Source of the DNA: Acidovorax sp. Root219
GTDB lineage: Bacteria; Pseudomonadota; Gammaproteobacteria; Burkholderiales; Burkholderiaceae_C
NCBI RefSeq assembly: GCF_001428665.1
Contig: NZ_LMIJ01000014.1
Span: 1-64,000, forward strand
Length of the DNA stretch: 64,000 nucleotides
Direction: 5' to 3'
Positions 27,487 to 36,200 of the stretch are shown piece by piece (positions within the stretch are counted from its first letter, which is position 1; each line of letters opens with the position of its first letter). Made by a program: the position numbers and the translations under genes. The notes below the pieces were generated by a model. The model worked only from the letters and a program-made list of their open reading frames with translations. It searched no databases and had not been told where the DNA came from.

Positions 27487-27903
27487 ATGAGCCGACCCTC
27501 GGTGCTGCTCCTGATCGCCTGGCTGCTGGCTGTGTCCGCCACCGGCAGTGCGTTGTTCATCGGCGAAGTCATGGGCATGGCTCCTTGCGTCTTGTGCTGG
27601 TACCAGCGCATTGCCATGTTCCCGCTGGCCTTGCTTCTTGGAATGGCCTTTTACAGCGACGACCGCCGGGGCGCTGTCTATGCCTTGCCTCTGGCGCTGG
27701 CGGGTGCGGTCGTGGCTGGTTACCACAGCCTCTTGGCGGCAGGCCTGGTGCCCAAGGCTTGGGTCCCCTGCGGCGCCGGCGTGTCGTGCGCCGATCAGAA
27801 GCTCGACATCCTCTACGGCATTGAGTTGCCCTGGCTTTCACTGGCGGCGTTCATTGCCATCGCCGTCTCGCTCTCCCTCTATCTGCGAAAAACAGACAAA
27901 TGA
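27487..27903 (+). CDS. dsbB: DsbB/BdbC-like disulfide oxidoreductase
   Basis: A 138-residue inner-membrane protein with four expected spans. Two cysteine pairs fit the DsbB mechanism: Cys34/Cys37 in A-P-C-V-L-C-W-Y-Q-R at the end of the first loop, and Cys95/Cys101 in P-C-G-A-G-V-S-C in the second. It would reoxidise the partner encoded next and pass electrons to quinone. The AAGGAGG site 5 bases before ATG 27487 fixes the start; short length is typical of the BdbC branch. Overlaps the next gene by ATGA. Confidence 0.9.
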   Translation: MSRPSVLLLIAWLLAVSATGSALFIGEVMGMAPCVLCWYQRIAMFPLALLLGMAFYSDDRRGAVYALPLALAGAVVAGYHSLLAAGLVPKAWVPCGAGVSCADQKLDILYGIELPWLSLAAFIAIAVSLSLYLRKTDK

Positions 27904-28556
27904 AACACCGAAAACTCATCATCTTCCTCGTGCTGGGCATGGCCTCTGTGGCCTTCCTTGTCGGCGTGAATCTGTACCAGAGCCGCGTGCAAAGTGCACA
28001 GGAGCTGCAGGTGGCAGGACAAGCCGAACGCCTGGTCCGCATGCATTCACCCGTGATCGGGCCCCGTGAGGCACCCGTGACCATCGTCGAGTTCTTCGAT
28101 CCCGCCTGCGAGACCTGCCGCGCCTTTTATCCGGTGGTGAAGGAACTGATGCAGCAGTACCCCACCGAAGTGCGGCTGGTCATCCGTTATGCGCCTTTCC
28201 ACCAGGGCTCGGAGCAGGTGGTCAAGCTACTGGAATCGGCCCGGCGGCAGGACAAGTACCTGGCCGTGCTGGAAGCGGTGCTGGCCGCACAGCCGCAGTG
28301 GGCGGACCATGGAAACCCCAACCTGGAGTTGGCCTACAAGGCGGCTGAACAGGCGGGGCTGGACATGCAACGGGCGCGGGCGGACATCGCAGCCCCTGCA
28401 TTGGACGCCGTGGTGCTACAGGACGTGCAGGACCTGACCGCCCTCAAGGTCGAGAAGACGCCGACCTTCTTTGTCAACGGGCGCCCGCTGCCCAGCTTTG
28501 GCCACAAACAGCTGGCCGACCTAGTGGCACAAGAGGTCTCCAAAACCAAGAAATGA
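27900..28556 (+). CDS. DsbA-family thioredoxin-fold protein
   Basis: A 218-residue protein anchored by one N-terminal membrane helix (residues 6-24), with a periplasmic thioredoxin-fold domain. The active site is E-F-F-D-P-A-C-E-T-C (Cys70/Cys73), and the cis-Pro loop is E-K-T-P-T-F-F-V-N-G. The layout is that of DsbA/BdbD-type oxidases encoded with BdbC. Translationally coupled to the dsbB-like gene. Placed between copper and cadmium genes, it may keep Cys-rich periplasmic metal proteins correctly disulfide bonded under metal stress (inference). Confidence 0.88.
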   Translation: MKHRKLIIFLVLGMASVAFLVGVNLYQSRVQSAQELQVAGQAERLVRMHSPVIGPREAPVTIVEFFDPACETCRAFYPVVKELMQQYPTEVRLVIRYAPFHQGSEQVVKLLESARRQDKYLAVLEAVLAAQPQWADHGNPNLELAYKAAEQAGLDMQRARADIAAPALDAVVLQDVQDLTALKVEKTPTFFVNGRPLPSFGHKQLADLVAQEVSKTKK

Positions 28557-28620
28557 AAGCGGGACATTCAGTAAGCGCTCCGCAATCCCACCGGTGGACT
28601 TGGCGCGCGCTGACGAACGC

Positions 28621-31146
28621 TCAGTGGGAATGCGCATGCTCCTTGGTTTCTGAGCGGCTTGGCTTGGCGGCTGGCTCCACCCGTGTACCGCGAAGCAGAC
28701 GCAGTCCGTTGGCTACCACCAGCAAGCTCGCTCCCATGTCCGCGAAGACCGCCATCCACATGGTGGCAGTGCCAACGACCGCCATCACCAAGAAGACGCT
28801 CTTGATGCCCAGTGCCAGGGTGATGTTCTGCCAGAGAATGGCGTGGGTGCGCTTGGATAGACGCACTGTCTCGGCGACGCGCTGAAGGTCATCGTTCATG
28901 ATGACCACATCGGCTGCTTCCATGGCCGTGTCAGTTCCCGCTGCACCCATGGCAAAACCGATGTCGGCCTGCGCCAGCGCCGGCGCATCGTTGATGCCGT
29001 CGCCGGTCATGCCGGTAGCGCCATAGCGCTTTTGCATTTCCTTGATGGCATCAAGCTTGGCTTCGGGCAGCAGATCTCCACGGGCGTCATCAATGCCGGC
29101 CTGCGCCGCGATGGCTTTTGCGGTGGCCGTGTTGTCACCCGTCAGCATCACCGACGTCACTCCCAGCGCCTTGAGGTCGACGATGGCCTGCCTCGACGTC
29201 TCGCGAATGGTGTCCGCTACCGCAAACAGCGCCAGGACGCGCGATTCGTCCGCCAGGAGGGTGACCGTGCGGCCTTGTTTTTCATGGGTGGCCAGCTCCG
29301 CCTCCAACTCCGGTCCGCACAGTCCTTGCTCATGGATCAGACGGTGATTGCCCAGTATCAAGCGCACACCATTGACCATGCCTTCGACGCCGCGCCCAGG
29401 CAAGGCCTTGAAGCTTTCTGCTTCTGGGCCCTTTACGTCCAAGCCCTGGACAATCGCCTTGGAAACCGGGTGGTCGGAACGAGCCGCCAGGCTGGCAGCC
29501 ATCTGCTGGACTGCTGCCTCATCACCGGCACCCCACACCTGCCACTTCACCAGCTTGGGCTTGCCTTCGGTGATGGTGCCGGTCTTGTCGAGCGCCACCG
29601 CCTTCAGGAGCCGGGCATCTTCCAGATAGGTGCCGCCCTTGATCAGAATCCCGCGGCGCGCTCCTGCGGCCAATCCGCTGACCACCGTGACCGGCGTGGA
29701 AATGACCAGAGCGCATGGGCAGGCGATCACCAGCAGGACCAGGGCCTTGTAGAGCGCCTCCAGCCAGGTAAGTCCCATCAGGAAAGGAGTGAGGACCGCC
29801 ACCGCCACGGCAATGGCGAAGACTGCGGGGGTGTAGATGGAGGCGAACCGATCCACAAAGCGCTGCGTCGGAGCGCGCGTGCCCTGCGCCTGCTCAACGG
29901 CTTGGATGATCCTGGCCAGGGTGGTGTTGCTCGACAAGGCTGTGACCTCGAACTCCAGCTCACCAGTCTCGTTGATCGTGCCGGCGAACACCTGGTCGCC
30001 AGGTGCCTTGTCCACGGGGATGCTCTCGCCAGTCACGGGGGCCTGGTTGATGGCGCCATTGCCCTTGGTCACCTTACCGTCCAGCGGCACGCGTTCGCCC
30101 GGCTTGATGCGCACGGTCGCTCCGATGGCCACCGAAGCCACCGGTGTAGCGGTCCATGCTCCGTTGGTGCCCAGTACCAAAGCCTCTTCGGGCGCCAGTT
30201 CCAGCAAGCCCTTGATAGCGTTTCGGGCCCGGTCCACCGCCTTGGCCTCGATCAACTCGGCAATCGCGTACAGGGCCATCACCATGGCGGCCTCCGGCCA
30301 CTGGCCGATGAGGAAGGCTCCTGTGACGGCCACCGACATCAGCGCATTGATGTTCAGCTTGCCGCGCAGCAGCGCTGCAAGGCCTTTCTTGTAGGTGTCG
30401 ATCCCGGCAAGCCAGATAGCCAGCGCGGCGATGGCCATGCCCGCCACCTTCCAGGCCATTTGATCGGGAGCAAAGAACGAGAGGACCTCAGCCCCCGTGG
30501 CGAACACCAGCGCGGCTACCAGTCGGGAGATGCCGCCTGCAAAACCATGTCCATGGTCGTCGCCTTCGGCTGGTTCGCCCGCCTGTCCGCCCTCGGAGCC
30601 ATTGGCGCCGGCCACTGGCTGCGGATCGAAGCCCGCTTTGCGGATTGCGTCGAGGGCCAGCGGGTAGGTGCCTTCGTCGGCATCGATCTTCAGCGTCCGC
30701 GCACCGAGCTGAAAGCCCAGAGAGCGAATCCCATCCAGAGGCTCCAGCGCTCGGCGAATCTCCGCCTCCTCGGCGCTGCAGTCCATGGTCGCAATGCGAA
30801 ACACCCGGCCCTGGCTACCCTGGGTGTTTGCCGCAGCGACCACCGGCTGTGGATCGAAGCCCGCCTTGCGGATGGCATCGAGCGCCAGGGGCAAGGCGCG
30901 ATCCTCCGCATCGATCTTCAGCGTGCGCGCGCCCAGCTGGAAGCCCAAAGAGCGGATTCCCTCCACAGGTTCCAGCGCCCGCCGGATCTCCGACTCCTCA
31001 GCGCTGCAGTCCATGGTGGCGATTCGGAACAGCTTGCCTTGGCCCGGGCTGCTTGCGGCTGCAGGGGCCGCTGCTGCGGGACTGGAACAGCCCGAGGAGC
31101 AGCAGGTGTCAACAACGCTGGGAGGAGTGCTGGTTTCTGATTTCAT
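28621..31146 (-). CDS. cadA: Cd/Zn/Pb-translocating P1B-type ATPase
   Basis: An 841-residue inner-membrane exporter of divalent soft metals. The N terminus holds a Cys cluster (C-C-S-S-G-C, residues 15-20) and two tandem HMA-like domains whose usual C-x2-C is replaced by M-D-C-S-A-E-E (L39-V102 and V115-V178), followed by a His stretch (D-D-H-G-H-G). C-P-C is at 476-478 inside A-C-P-C-A-L-V-I-S-T-P-V-T-V-V-S-G, the Zn/Cd/Pb signature, then D-K-T-G-T-I-T-E-G and G-D-G-I-N-D-A-P. Divergent from cadR with a MerR-type promoter between. The two HMA-like domains are nearly identical. Confidence 0.93.
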   Translation of the reverse strand: MKSETSTPPSVVDTCCSSGCSSPAAAAPAAASSPGQGKLFRIATMDCSAEESEIRRALEPVEGIRSLGFQLGARTLKIDAEDRALPLALDAIRKAGFDPQPVVAAANTQGSQGRVFRIATMDCSAEEAEIRRALEPLDGIRSLGFQLGARTLKIDADEGTYPLALDAIRKAGFDPQPVAGANGSEGGQAGEPAEGDDHGHGFAGGISRLVAALVFATGAEVLSFFAPDQMAWKVAGMAIAALAIWLAGIDTYKKGLAALLRGKLNINALMSVAVTGAFLIGQWPEAAMVMALYAIAELIEAKAVDRARNAIKGLLELAPEEALVLGTNGAWTATPVASVAIGATVRIKPGERVPLDGKVTKGNGAINQAPVTGESIPVDKAPGDQVFAGTINETGELEFEVTALSSNTTLARIIQAVEQAQGTRAPTQRFVDRFASIYTPAVFAIAVAVAVLTPFLMGLTWLEALYKALVLLVIACPCALVISTPVTVVSGLAAGARRGILIKGGTYLEDARLLKAVALDKTGTITEGKPKLVKWQVWGAGDEAAVQQMAASLAARSDHPVSKAIVQGLDVKGPEAESFKALPGRGVEGMVNGVRLILGNHRLIHEQGLCGPELEAELATHEKQGRTVTLLADESRVLALFAVADTIRETSRQAIVDLKALGVTSVMLTGDNTATAKAIAAQAGIDDARGDLLPEAKLDAIKEMQKRYGATGMTGDGINDAPALAQADIGFAMGAAGTDTAMEAADVVIMNDDLQRVAETVRLSKRTHAILWQNITLALGIKSVFLVMAVVGTATMWMAVFADMGASLLVVANGLRLLRGTRVEPAAKPSRSETKEHAHSH

Positions 31147-31160
31147 GGCCTAATTGGAAA

Positions 31161-31183
31161 CCCTGTAGTGACCTTAAAGTCAA
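31161..31183 (-). promoter_or_regulatory. CadR/PbrR-type promoter of cadA
   Basis: On the minus strand, TTGACT (31183-31178) is followed by TTAAGGTCACTACAGGGTT, an imperfect dyad of the kind bound by CadR/PbrR/ZntR, with a -10 region about 19-20 bases away. It lies between cadA and cadR. Confidence 0.65.
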
Positions 31184-31243
31184 GCGACAAGCCAGATGTC
31201 GCTGCCTTGTCCTACGTAAAACAGATTTTGCAAAGGACGCTTC

Positions 31244-31735
31244 ATGAAAATCGGCGAACTTGCCAAGGCCACCGGCACGCAGACCGAGACCATCCGCTAC
31301 TACGAGCGCGAGAACCTGCTGCCGATCGCGATGCGCACAGAAAGCAACTACAGGGTCTACGACAGCAGCCATGTCGAGCGCCTGGCCTTCATCCGCCATT
31401 GCCGTTGCCTGGACATGACGCTCGATGAGATCCGGGTGCTGTTGCATTTCAAGGACGCTCCGGATGAAAACTGCGGCGCGGTGGACGCGCTTCTTCAGGA
31501 GCACATCGGGCACGTGGTCTCTCGCATCCGGGAACTCCAAGCACTGGAGTCCGAATTGCGCAGCTTGCAACAGCAGTGCTCACCAGGCCACCTCGCCGGT
31601 GAGTGCGGCATCTTGGGCGGGTTGGCCAATGCGGCACTTCAACACAATCACATGCAGCCCAGCGAGGCCCACCCGCCAGGTGCCCATCGTGATATCGGCG
31701 TGGCTCCTAGGCAGCGGGCCAACAAACGACGCTGA
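31244..31735 (+). CDS. cadR: Cd(II)/Pb(II)-responsive MerR-family regulator
   Basis: A 163-residue regulator. MerR helix-turn-helix (M-K-I-G-E-L-A-K-A-T-G, then I-R-Y-Y-E-R-E-N-L-L-P), dimerisation helix from about residue 80, and metal-ligand cysteines at 77 (D-E-N-C-G-A-V), 112 and 121, the CadR/PbrR arrangement. The C terminus after residue 125 is His-containing (L-Q-H-N-H-M-Q-P), also typical of CadR. It probably represses and, with metal, activates the divergent cadA gene. Ends 4 bases before the stop of the convergent sensor kinase gene. Confidence 0.92.
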   Translation: MKIGELAKATGTQTETIRYYERENLLPIAMRTESNYRVYDSSHVERLAFIRHCRCLDMTLDEIRVLLHFKDAPDENCGAVDALLQEHIGHVVSRIRELQALESELRSLQQQCSPGHLAGECGILGGLANAALQHNHMQPSEAHPPGAHRDIGVAPRQRANKRR

Positions 31736-31738
31736 CTA

Positions 31739-33076
31739 TCAGTGAGCGCGAATTTCTATCCCGACACTTGTCACCCCATTCTCTGACCTGGCCACTGGCT
31801 TGCCCTGGTGCATGCGGGCAATAGCGCCCACGATGGCCAGGCCCAGGCCATGGTTGCTCTGTCCATGACTGCGAGCAGGATCTGCCCGGAAAAACCGGTC
31901 AAAAAACTGCGGAAGCATTTCGGGGTCGATGGTGTTGCCGTAGTTGGTGACACTGAGCAGCGCGCGGTCCTCGTCAACCGCTCTCAGGTTGATCTGGACG
32001 ATTGAGCCCGTGCTGGCGTAGCGAGTGGCGTTTCCCAGCAAGTTCGACAAGGCCCGGCGCAACAACGGCACGTCGAAGGAACCGTGCGCATCGCCGACCA
32101 CTTTCGCTGTCAGGCCGGCCTCGGCCAGCGCGGCCTCGTGGTAGTCCAGCACGTCAGCAGCCATTGATGCAAGGCTCGCCACGGGGGCGCGACGCGCTCC
32201 CACGCCCCGATCTGCCTGAGACAGGAACAGCATGTCGTTGACGATACCGGTCAGGCGGTGCAGCTCCTCCAGATTGGACGCCAGCACCTCGCGAATGTCC
32301 GCCTGATCAGGGCGCCGAAGCGCCAGTTCATTGTTGGCAATGAGCGTGGCCAGCGGCGTGCACAGCTCGTGCGCCACGTCCGCATTGAAGCCCTCCATCT
32401 GTGAGTAGGCCTTCTCAATGCGGGCCAGGAGCGCGTTGAACTGGTCGATCAGAGGCACGAGTTCAAGTGGCTGCTCTGCGCCGTCGAGCCGCTGGTGCAG
32501 GTTGTCCGCCGACACTGCCCGCGTCTGGCTGGCCAGTCTTCGAACGGGCGCCAGGCCCAGGTTGACCAAGGAAAAGCCACCCAGAGATACCACGATGGTG
32601 CCTCCGATCGCCGCGACCAACAGGGTGAGCGCGAGCCGGTGCAAGAGCTGGTTATCGGTCTGGATATCCAGCGACAGCTTGACGCGCAAACCTTTGGCGG
32701 GAGTCTGGCCCACAGGCTGCGCCACCTCGAACTGCCGTTGACGCCATACCGTCTTCGCATTCTGGTTGCGGGTATGGGCGTAGAGAACGAATCCATCGGC
32801 TTGCGCTACTTCGAGCGACAGATCCCCGTGCCCCACAAGGAAGTCATCGAGCTTGTGAGCAAGGTCTTCCGAATCCCCGTGCTCCTTTCCATCCAGCAGC
32901 AAGTGCCGAATGACGTTTTCCTTTTGCGCCAGCGTTTCCTCCTGCCGATCTCGGAAATTGAATTCGGTCACCAGGTAGACGGCCAGGCAGACCAGCCCTA
33001 GCCCGGCAAAGCTCTGCAGTGCCAGCCACCACGACAACCGCTGGCGCAATGAGCGATGTTGGACCAGCGCCTTCAT
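31739..33076 (-). CDS. czcS: Heavy-metal sensor histidine kinase, CzcS-like
   Basis: A 445-residue inner-membrane kinase. Membrane spans near residues 15-37 and 155-180, periplasmic domain between, HAMP linker, H-box F-N-A-D-V-A-H-E-L-C-T-P-L-A-T-L-I (with Cys where most kinases have Arg), N-box N-L-L-G-N-A-T-R-Y-A, and G-box G-L-G-L-A-I-V. The ATG overlaps the regulator's stop. Location beside czcI-czcCBA suggests Zn/Co/Cd sensing. It diverges strongly from copS in the sensor domain, so the two kinases should respond to different signals. Confidence 0.88.
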   Translation of the reverse strand: MKALVQHRSLRQRLSWWLALQSFAGLGLVCLAVYLVTEFNFRDRQEETLAQKENVIRHLLLDGKEHGDSEDLAHKLDDFLVGHGDLSLEVAQADGFVLYAHTRNQNAKTVWRQRQFEVAQPVGQTPAKGLRVKLSLDIQTDNQLLHRLALTLLVAAIGGTIVVSLGGFSLVNLGLAPVRRLASQTRAVSADNLHQRLDGAEQPLELVPLIDQFNALLARIEKAYSQMEGFNADVAHELCTPLATLIANNELALRRPDQADIREVLASNLEELHRLTGIVNDMLFLSQADRGVGARRAPVASLASMAADVLDYHEAALAEAGLTAKVVGDAHGSFDVPLLRRALSNLLGNATRYASTGSIVQINLRAVDEDRALLSVTNYGNTIDPEMLPQFFDRFFRADPARSHGQSNHGLGLAIVGAIARMHQGKPVARSENGVTSVGIEIRAH

Positions 33077-33759
33077 CCGTTGCGCTCCTCCATGACGTAT
33101 CCCATGCCCCGGATGGTGTGCAGCAGCGCAGTATCAAAGGGCACATCGATCTTGGTGCGCAGACGTCGGATTGCGACCTCCACCACGTTGGTATCGCTGT
33201 CAAAGTTCATGTCCCACACCTGCTCGGCGATCTCGGTGCGTGAAAGCACTTCGCCTTTCCTTCTCAGGAACAGGGTGAGCAGCAGAAATTCCTTGGCGGT
33301 CAGTTCCAATCGTTGACCACCTCGGGATGCCTTGCGCCGCACCAGGTCGACCTCCAGGTCGGCCAGACGCAGTTGCGTGGGCTCTGCCGAGTCCCGCGCA
33401 CCTTGGGTGCGCCTGAGCAGAACCTGGATGCGGGCGCTCAACTCGGAAAACGCAAAGGGCTTGACCAGATAGTCATCGGCACCCGTCTGAAGTCCCAGTA
33501 CCCGATCCTCGACACTGACCCTGGCTGTGAGCATCAAGACAGGCGTCTGCCTGGTCTTGCGAAAGGCCGTCAGAAGGCTGAAGCCGTCGATCCCTGGGAG
33601 CATCGCGTCCAAGACCAGCAAATCGTGCCCACCTTCCAGCGCCATGTGCAGGCCGTCCACGCCGTTGTGGGCGACGTCCACTACATAGCCGACCTCTCCA
33701 AGGCCCTTGCGCAGGTACTCGGCCAGCTTGACTTCATCTTCGATGAGCAGAATTTTCAT
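33073..33759 (-). CDS. czcR: Heavy-metal response regulator, CzcR-like
   Basis: A 228-residue OmpR-family regulator starting M-K-I-L-L-I-E-D-E-V-K-L-A-E-Y-L-R-K-G-L. Receiver phospho-acceptor is Asp in L-V-L-D-A-M-L-P-G-I-D-G; K-P-F-A-F-S-E-L closes the receiver domain; the winged helix has S-D-T-N-V-V-E-V-A-I-R-R-L-R-T-K, almost the same recognition region as CopR ([16 protein letters not shown]). This fits the shared box sequence seen upstream of both. A longer frame upstream lacks coding character. Divergent from the DUF4148-like gene at 33917. Confidence 0.9.
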   Translation of the reverse strand: MKILLIEDEVKLAEYLRKGLGEVGYVVDVAHNGVDGLHMALEGGHDLLVLDAMLPGIDGFSLLTAFRKTRQTPVLMLTARVSVEDRVLGLQTGADDYLVKPFAFSELSARIQVLLRRTQGARDSAEPTQLRLADLEVDLVRRKASRGGQRLELTAKEFLLLTLFLRRKGEVLSRTEIAEQVWDMNFDSDTNVVEVAIRRLRTKIDVPFDTALLHTIRGMGYVMEERNG

Positions 33760-33793
33760 GGTGCCATTCTCGAAGAATGCAGGCCCTTCGTAG

Positions 33794-33809
33794 ATTACGA
33801 ATTTGTCAT
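33794..33809. promoter_or_regulatory. CopR/CzcR-type box between czcR and a DUF4148-like gene
   Basis: ATTACG-AATT-TGTCAT, the same 6-4-6 pattern as the box at 12619, 35 bases upstream of czcR (minus) and 108 bases upstream of the plus-strand gene at 33917. Likely controls both. Confidence 0.62.
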
Positions 33810-33916
33810 CTGGCTGTTGGTGCCTTGTCGGGGGCCGTTTTCTACAGTTCACCCCATGTCGCAAGGCATAGCCCAGGCAGGTTGCCGAAGGCTCACCACA
33901 AGCAAGGGACAACACC

Positions 33917-34255
33917 ATGATCATCCGCAAACCTCTCGCACTTTCCCTGATCGCCCTGGCCATTGCCGCTCCCGGCCTGGCATCGGCGTCGTCGCTGTAC
34001 CACCCCGCAGGAGGCGAGGTCGGTTTCACCACCCATCCCGACCACGTCCAGGGCTCGTTGTCGCGCGGCGACGTAATTCAGTCGGTCGCGACGGCTCGCC
34101 AGGATGGGACCTTGGCGATCCTTTCGCGCGGTGGTGCGGTGCCTGTCAAGGCGACCGGAGCGTCAAAGACCCGTGAGCAGGTGCAACAGGAATACCTGAA
34201 CATGTCTGCCGCCGACAAGCAGCGCCTGCAGGAACTGCACGGCGCGGGCGGCTGA
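33917..34255 (+). CDS. Short exported DUF4148-like protein
   Basis: A 112-residue exported protein. Signal peptide about residues 1-24 (G-L-A-S-A). Mature start S-S-L-Y-H-P-A-G-G-E-V-G-F-T-T-H-P-D-H, then R-Q-D-G-T-L-A-I-L-S-R-G-G-A-V-P-V-K and a single K-T-R-E-Q-V-Q-Q-E-Y core near residue 86. It parallels the genes at 15498 and 26361 in order of motifs. The ATG is preceded by an AAGGGAC purine stretch. First gene of the rightward czc group, just upstream of czcI. Function unknown. Confidence 0.75.
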   Translation: MIIRKPLALSLIALAIAAPGLASASSLYHPAGGEVGFTTHPDHVQGSLSRGDVIQSVATARQDGTLAILSRGGAVPVKATGASKTREQVQQEYLNMSAADKQRLQELHGAGG

Positions 34256-34331
34256 TTTTTCGACACAATTGCTCTAGAACGGCCATCAATCCACACGCGA
34301 TCACTTCATGGTCGCATGCTAGACTTCAAAA

Positions 34332-34691
34332 ATGCGCCGCTTGATAGCTGTTTTTATGCTTGCACTGCTACCGTTCCAGTTCAGCTGGTCTGCGGTAGCT
34401 GCCTATTGCATGCATGAGAGTACGACGGCGCAGGCGCAGCATGTGGGACATCATGAGCACAAACATGATGCTGACAAGGCGGTCCACCAAGCCGACAAGG
34501 GCGATCAAAGCGCTGGTCAGTTTGATATCGACTGCTCGGTCTGCCATGGTGCCGGCATCGGTGCCCTCAATTTCTCTTATGCCAGCCAAGGCGCCTCGCA
34601 CGATGGCAGTGTCGGTGCCCAGCCCCATGTGCGACTCGCTGGTGTAACACCCACCCCCCCTGACCGCCCCCGGTGGTCTGTCCTCGCCTAA
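34332..34691 (+). CDS. czcI: CzcI family protein
   Basis: A 119-residue exported protein at the head of czcCBA, as in Cupriavidus. Features: signal-like segment L-I-A-V-F-M-L-A-L-L-P-F-Q-F-S-W-S-A-V-A-A-Y-C; a His cluster H-V-G-H-H-E-H-K-H-D; D-C-S-V-C-H; and the end R-P-R-W-S-V-L-A. CzcI is thought to affect czc expression, possibly by binding metal in the periplasm. The -10-like TAGACT at 34320-34325 is only 6 bases before the ATG, so a leaderless transcript is possible. Confidence 0.85.
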   Translation: MRRLIAVFMLALLPFQFSWSAVAAYCMHESTTAQAQHVGHHEHKHDADKAVHQADKGDQSAGQFDIDCSVCHGAGIGALNFSYASQGASHDGSVGAQPHVRLAGVTPTPPDRPRWSVLA

Positions 34692-34845
34692 TCGGCGGGG
34701 CTTCTCTCCTTCTCCCAGTTGTCCGTGTCCGCCCCAATGGCGGATGCAGTTGCGCATGCCGCGACTGTGACGAGTGACGAGTTGACAGCAACTGCACGGT
34801 TGCCCCCCGCTGATCCTTCGTGTTTTGAAATCACTGGAGAATCGG

Positions 34846-36198
34846 ATGTTCAAGGGTATTTGCTTTCAAGGAAAGCCAGACGCACGGCGCGGCCGCAAGA
34901 AAATCAAGCTCGCAACGGCTGCCGCAGCCATACTGCTCGCCACGTCCACCGGCGCCTTTTCCCAAGGCATGACACAACGACCCGTGGCCGGCTCGAATGC
35001 CTCTGCCGACGTTGCAGCACCCGTAGCGCCGTTGTCGCTAGCCAGGGCCATTGAACTGGCGCTGGAGGGAAACCCCGAGATGGCTGCTGCGACTCGCCAG
35101 TTCGAGGCCACCGAGGGGCAAGTTCTGCAAGGACGCACTCGCCCCAATCCCGAGCTCGCCTATTCGCTGGAGGACGCGCGCTCGAAAACGCGCACCCAAA
35201 GCTGGCAACTCAACCTTCCCGTGGAGTTGGGCGGCAAGCGCGCGGCCCGTACCAAGGCGGCCGAGAAATCGCGCGAGCAAGCGCAGGCCCAACTCGACGA
35301 ATTGAAGGCGACCGTGCGAGCCAATGTGGCTGCAGCCTATTTCGATGTGCTGACTGCACAAGAACGCCTGGCGCTCGCCCGGGACAGCGTGGCACTGGCC
35401 AAGTCGTCTACGGACGCCGTTGCCAAGCGCGTAGCCGCAGGCAAAGTGTCGCCCGTCGAAGAGTCAAAGGCCCGCGTGGCGGAAGCTGGAATCCGGGTTG
35501 AACTCTCCCAGGCAGCTAGCGAAGAACGCAATGCCTTGTCGCGGCTGTTCGCGCTCCTGGGAAAGATCGAGGCGCCTTTCACGGCCCTGGAGGGCAAGGC
35601 AGAAAACATCCCTGCGGTGCCACAGCTCGCCGATCTGCAGCCACTGATTTCTTCTTCTCCAGCGATTGTCCTGGCGCGGATCGAGGTGGATCGGCGCAAG
35701 GCCCTGACCGACCTGGAGCAGAGCAAGCGAGTGCCGGATGTCACCGTCAGCGTTGGCATGCAGCGCAGCAACGAGACGCAGCGAAACGTGCTTCTGTTCG
35801 GTGTCTCCGTGCCTTTGCCGGTGTTCGACCGCAACGAGGGCAATCTGCTGGAGGCACTGAAGCTGGAGGACAAGGCACGCGACGAATTGCAGGTTGCCAC
35901 TGTGCGCCTGCACAGCGAAGTAGCGCAGGCTCGGGAGCGACTCGCCACGATCGCATCGGAGATCCAGGCCCTGCAGCAGGACGTCCTTCCGGGGGCGAAG
36001 TCGGCGTATGACGCAGCCACCATTGGATTTGAAAACGGCAAGTTCAATTTCCTGGAGGTGCTGGATGCGCAGCGTACCTACTTCACAGCCAAAGCCCAAT
36101 ACCTCAAAGCACTTGGCGAAGCGCACCGCGCAGCGGCTGATGTTGACCGCTTGCTCGGCGGCACTACCGCTTCCCGCCTGATCGCAACGCAGAACTGA
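34846..36198 (+). CDS. czcC: Outer membrane channel CzcC
   Basis: A 450-residue TolC-family channel, the outer part of the Co/Zn/Cd efflux complex. ATG 34846 is preceded by GGAGA; a TTG seven codons upstream is less likely. The signal segment is preceded by an unusual basic lead (D-A-R-R-G-R-K-K-I-K) and ends near A-T-S-T-G-A-F-S-Q. The mature part shows the OEP pattern with G-K-R-A-A-R-T-K-A-A and C-terminal F-N-F-L-E-V-L-D-A-Q-R-T-Y, a motif characteristic of CzcC/CusC. Followed two bases later by czcB. Confidence 0.92.
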   Translation: MFKGICFQGKPDARRGRKKIKLATAAAAILLATSTGAFSQGMTQRPVAGSNASADVAAPVAPLSLARAIELALEGNPEMAAATRQFEATEGQVLQGRTRPNPELAYSLEDARSKTRTQSWQLNLPVELGGKRAARTKAAEKSREQAQAQLDELKATVRANVAAAYFDVLTAQERLALARDSVALAKSSTDAVAKRVAAGKVSPVEESKARVAEAGIRVELSQAASEERNALSRLFALLGKIEAPFTALEGKAENIPAVPQLADLQPLISSSPAIVLARIEVDRRKALTDLEQSKRVPDVTVSVGMQRSNETQRNVLLFGVSVPLPVFDRNEGNLLEALKLEDKARDELQVATVRLHSEVAQARERLATIASEIQALQQDVLPGAKSAYDAATIGFENGKFNFLEVLDAQRTYFTAKAQYLKALGEAHRAAADVDRLLGGTTASRLIATQN

Positions 36199-36200
36199 GA

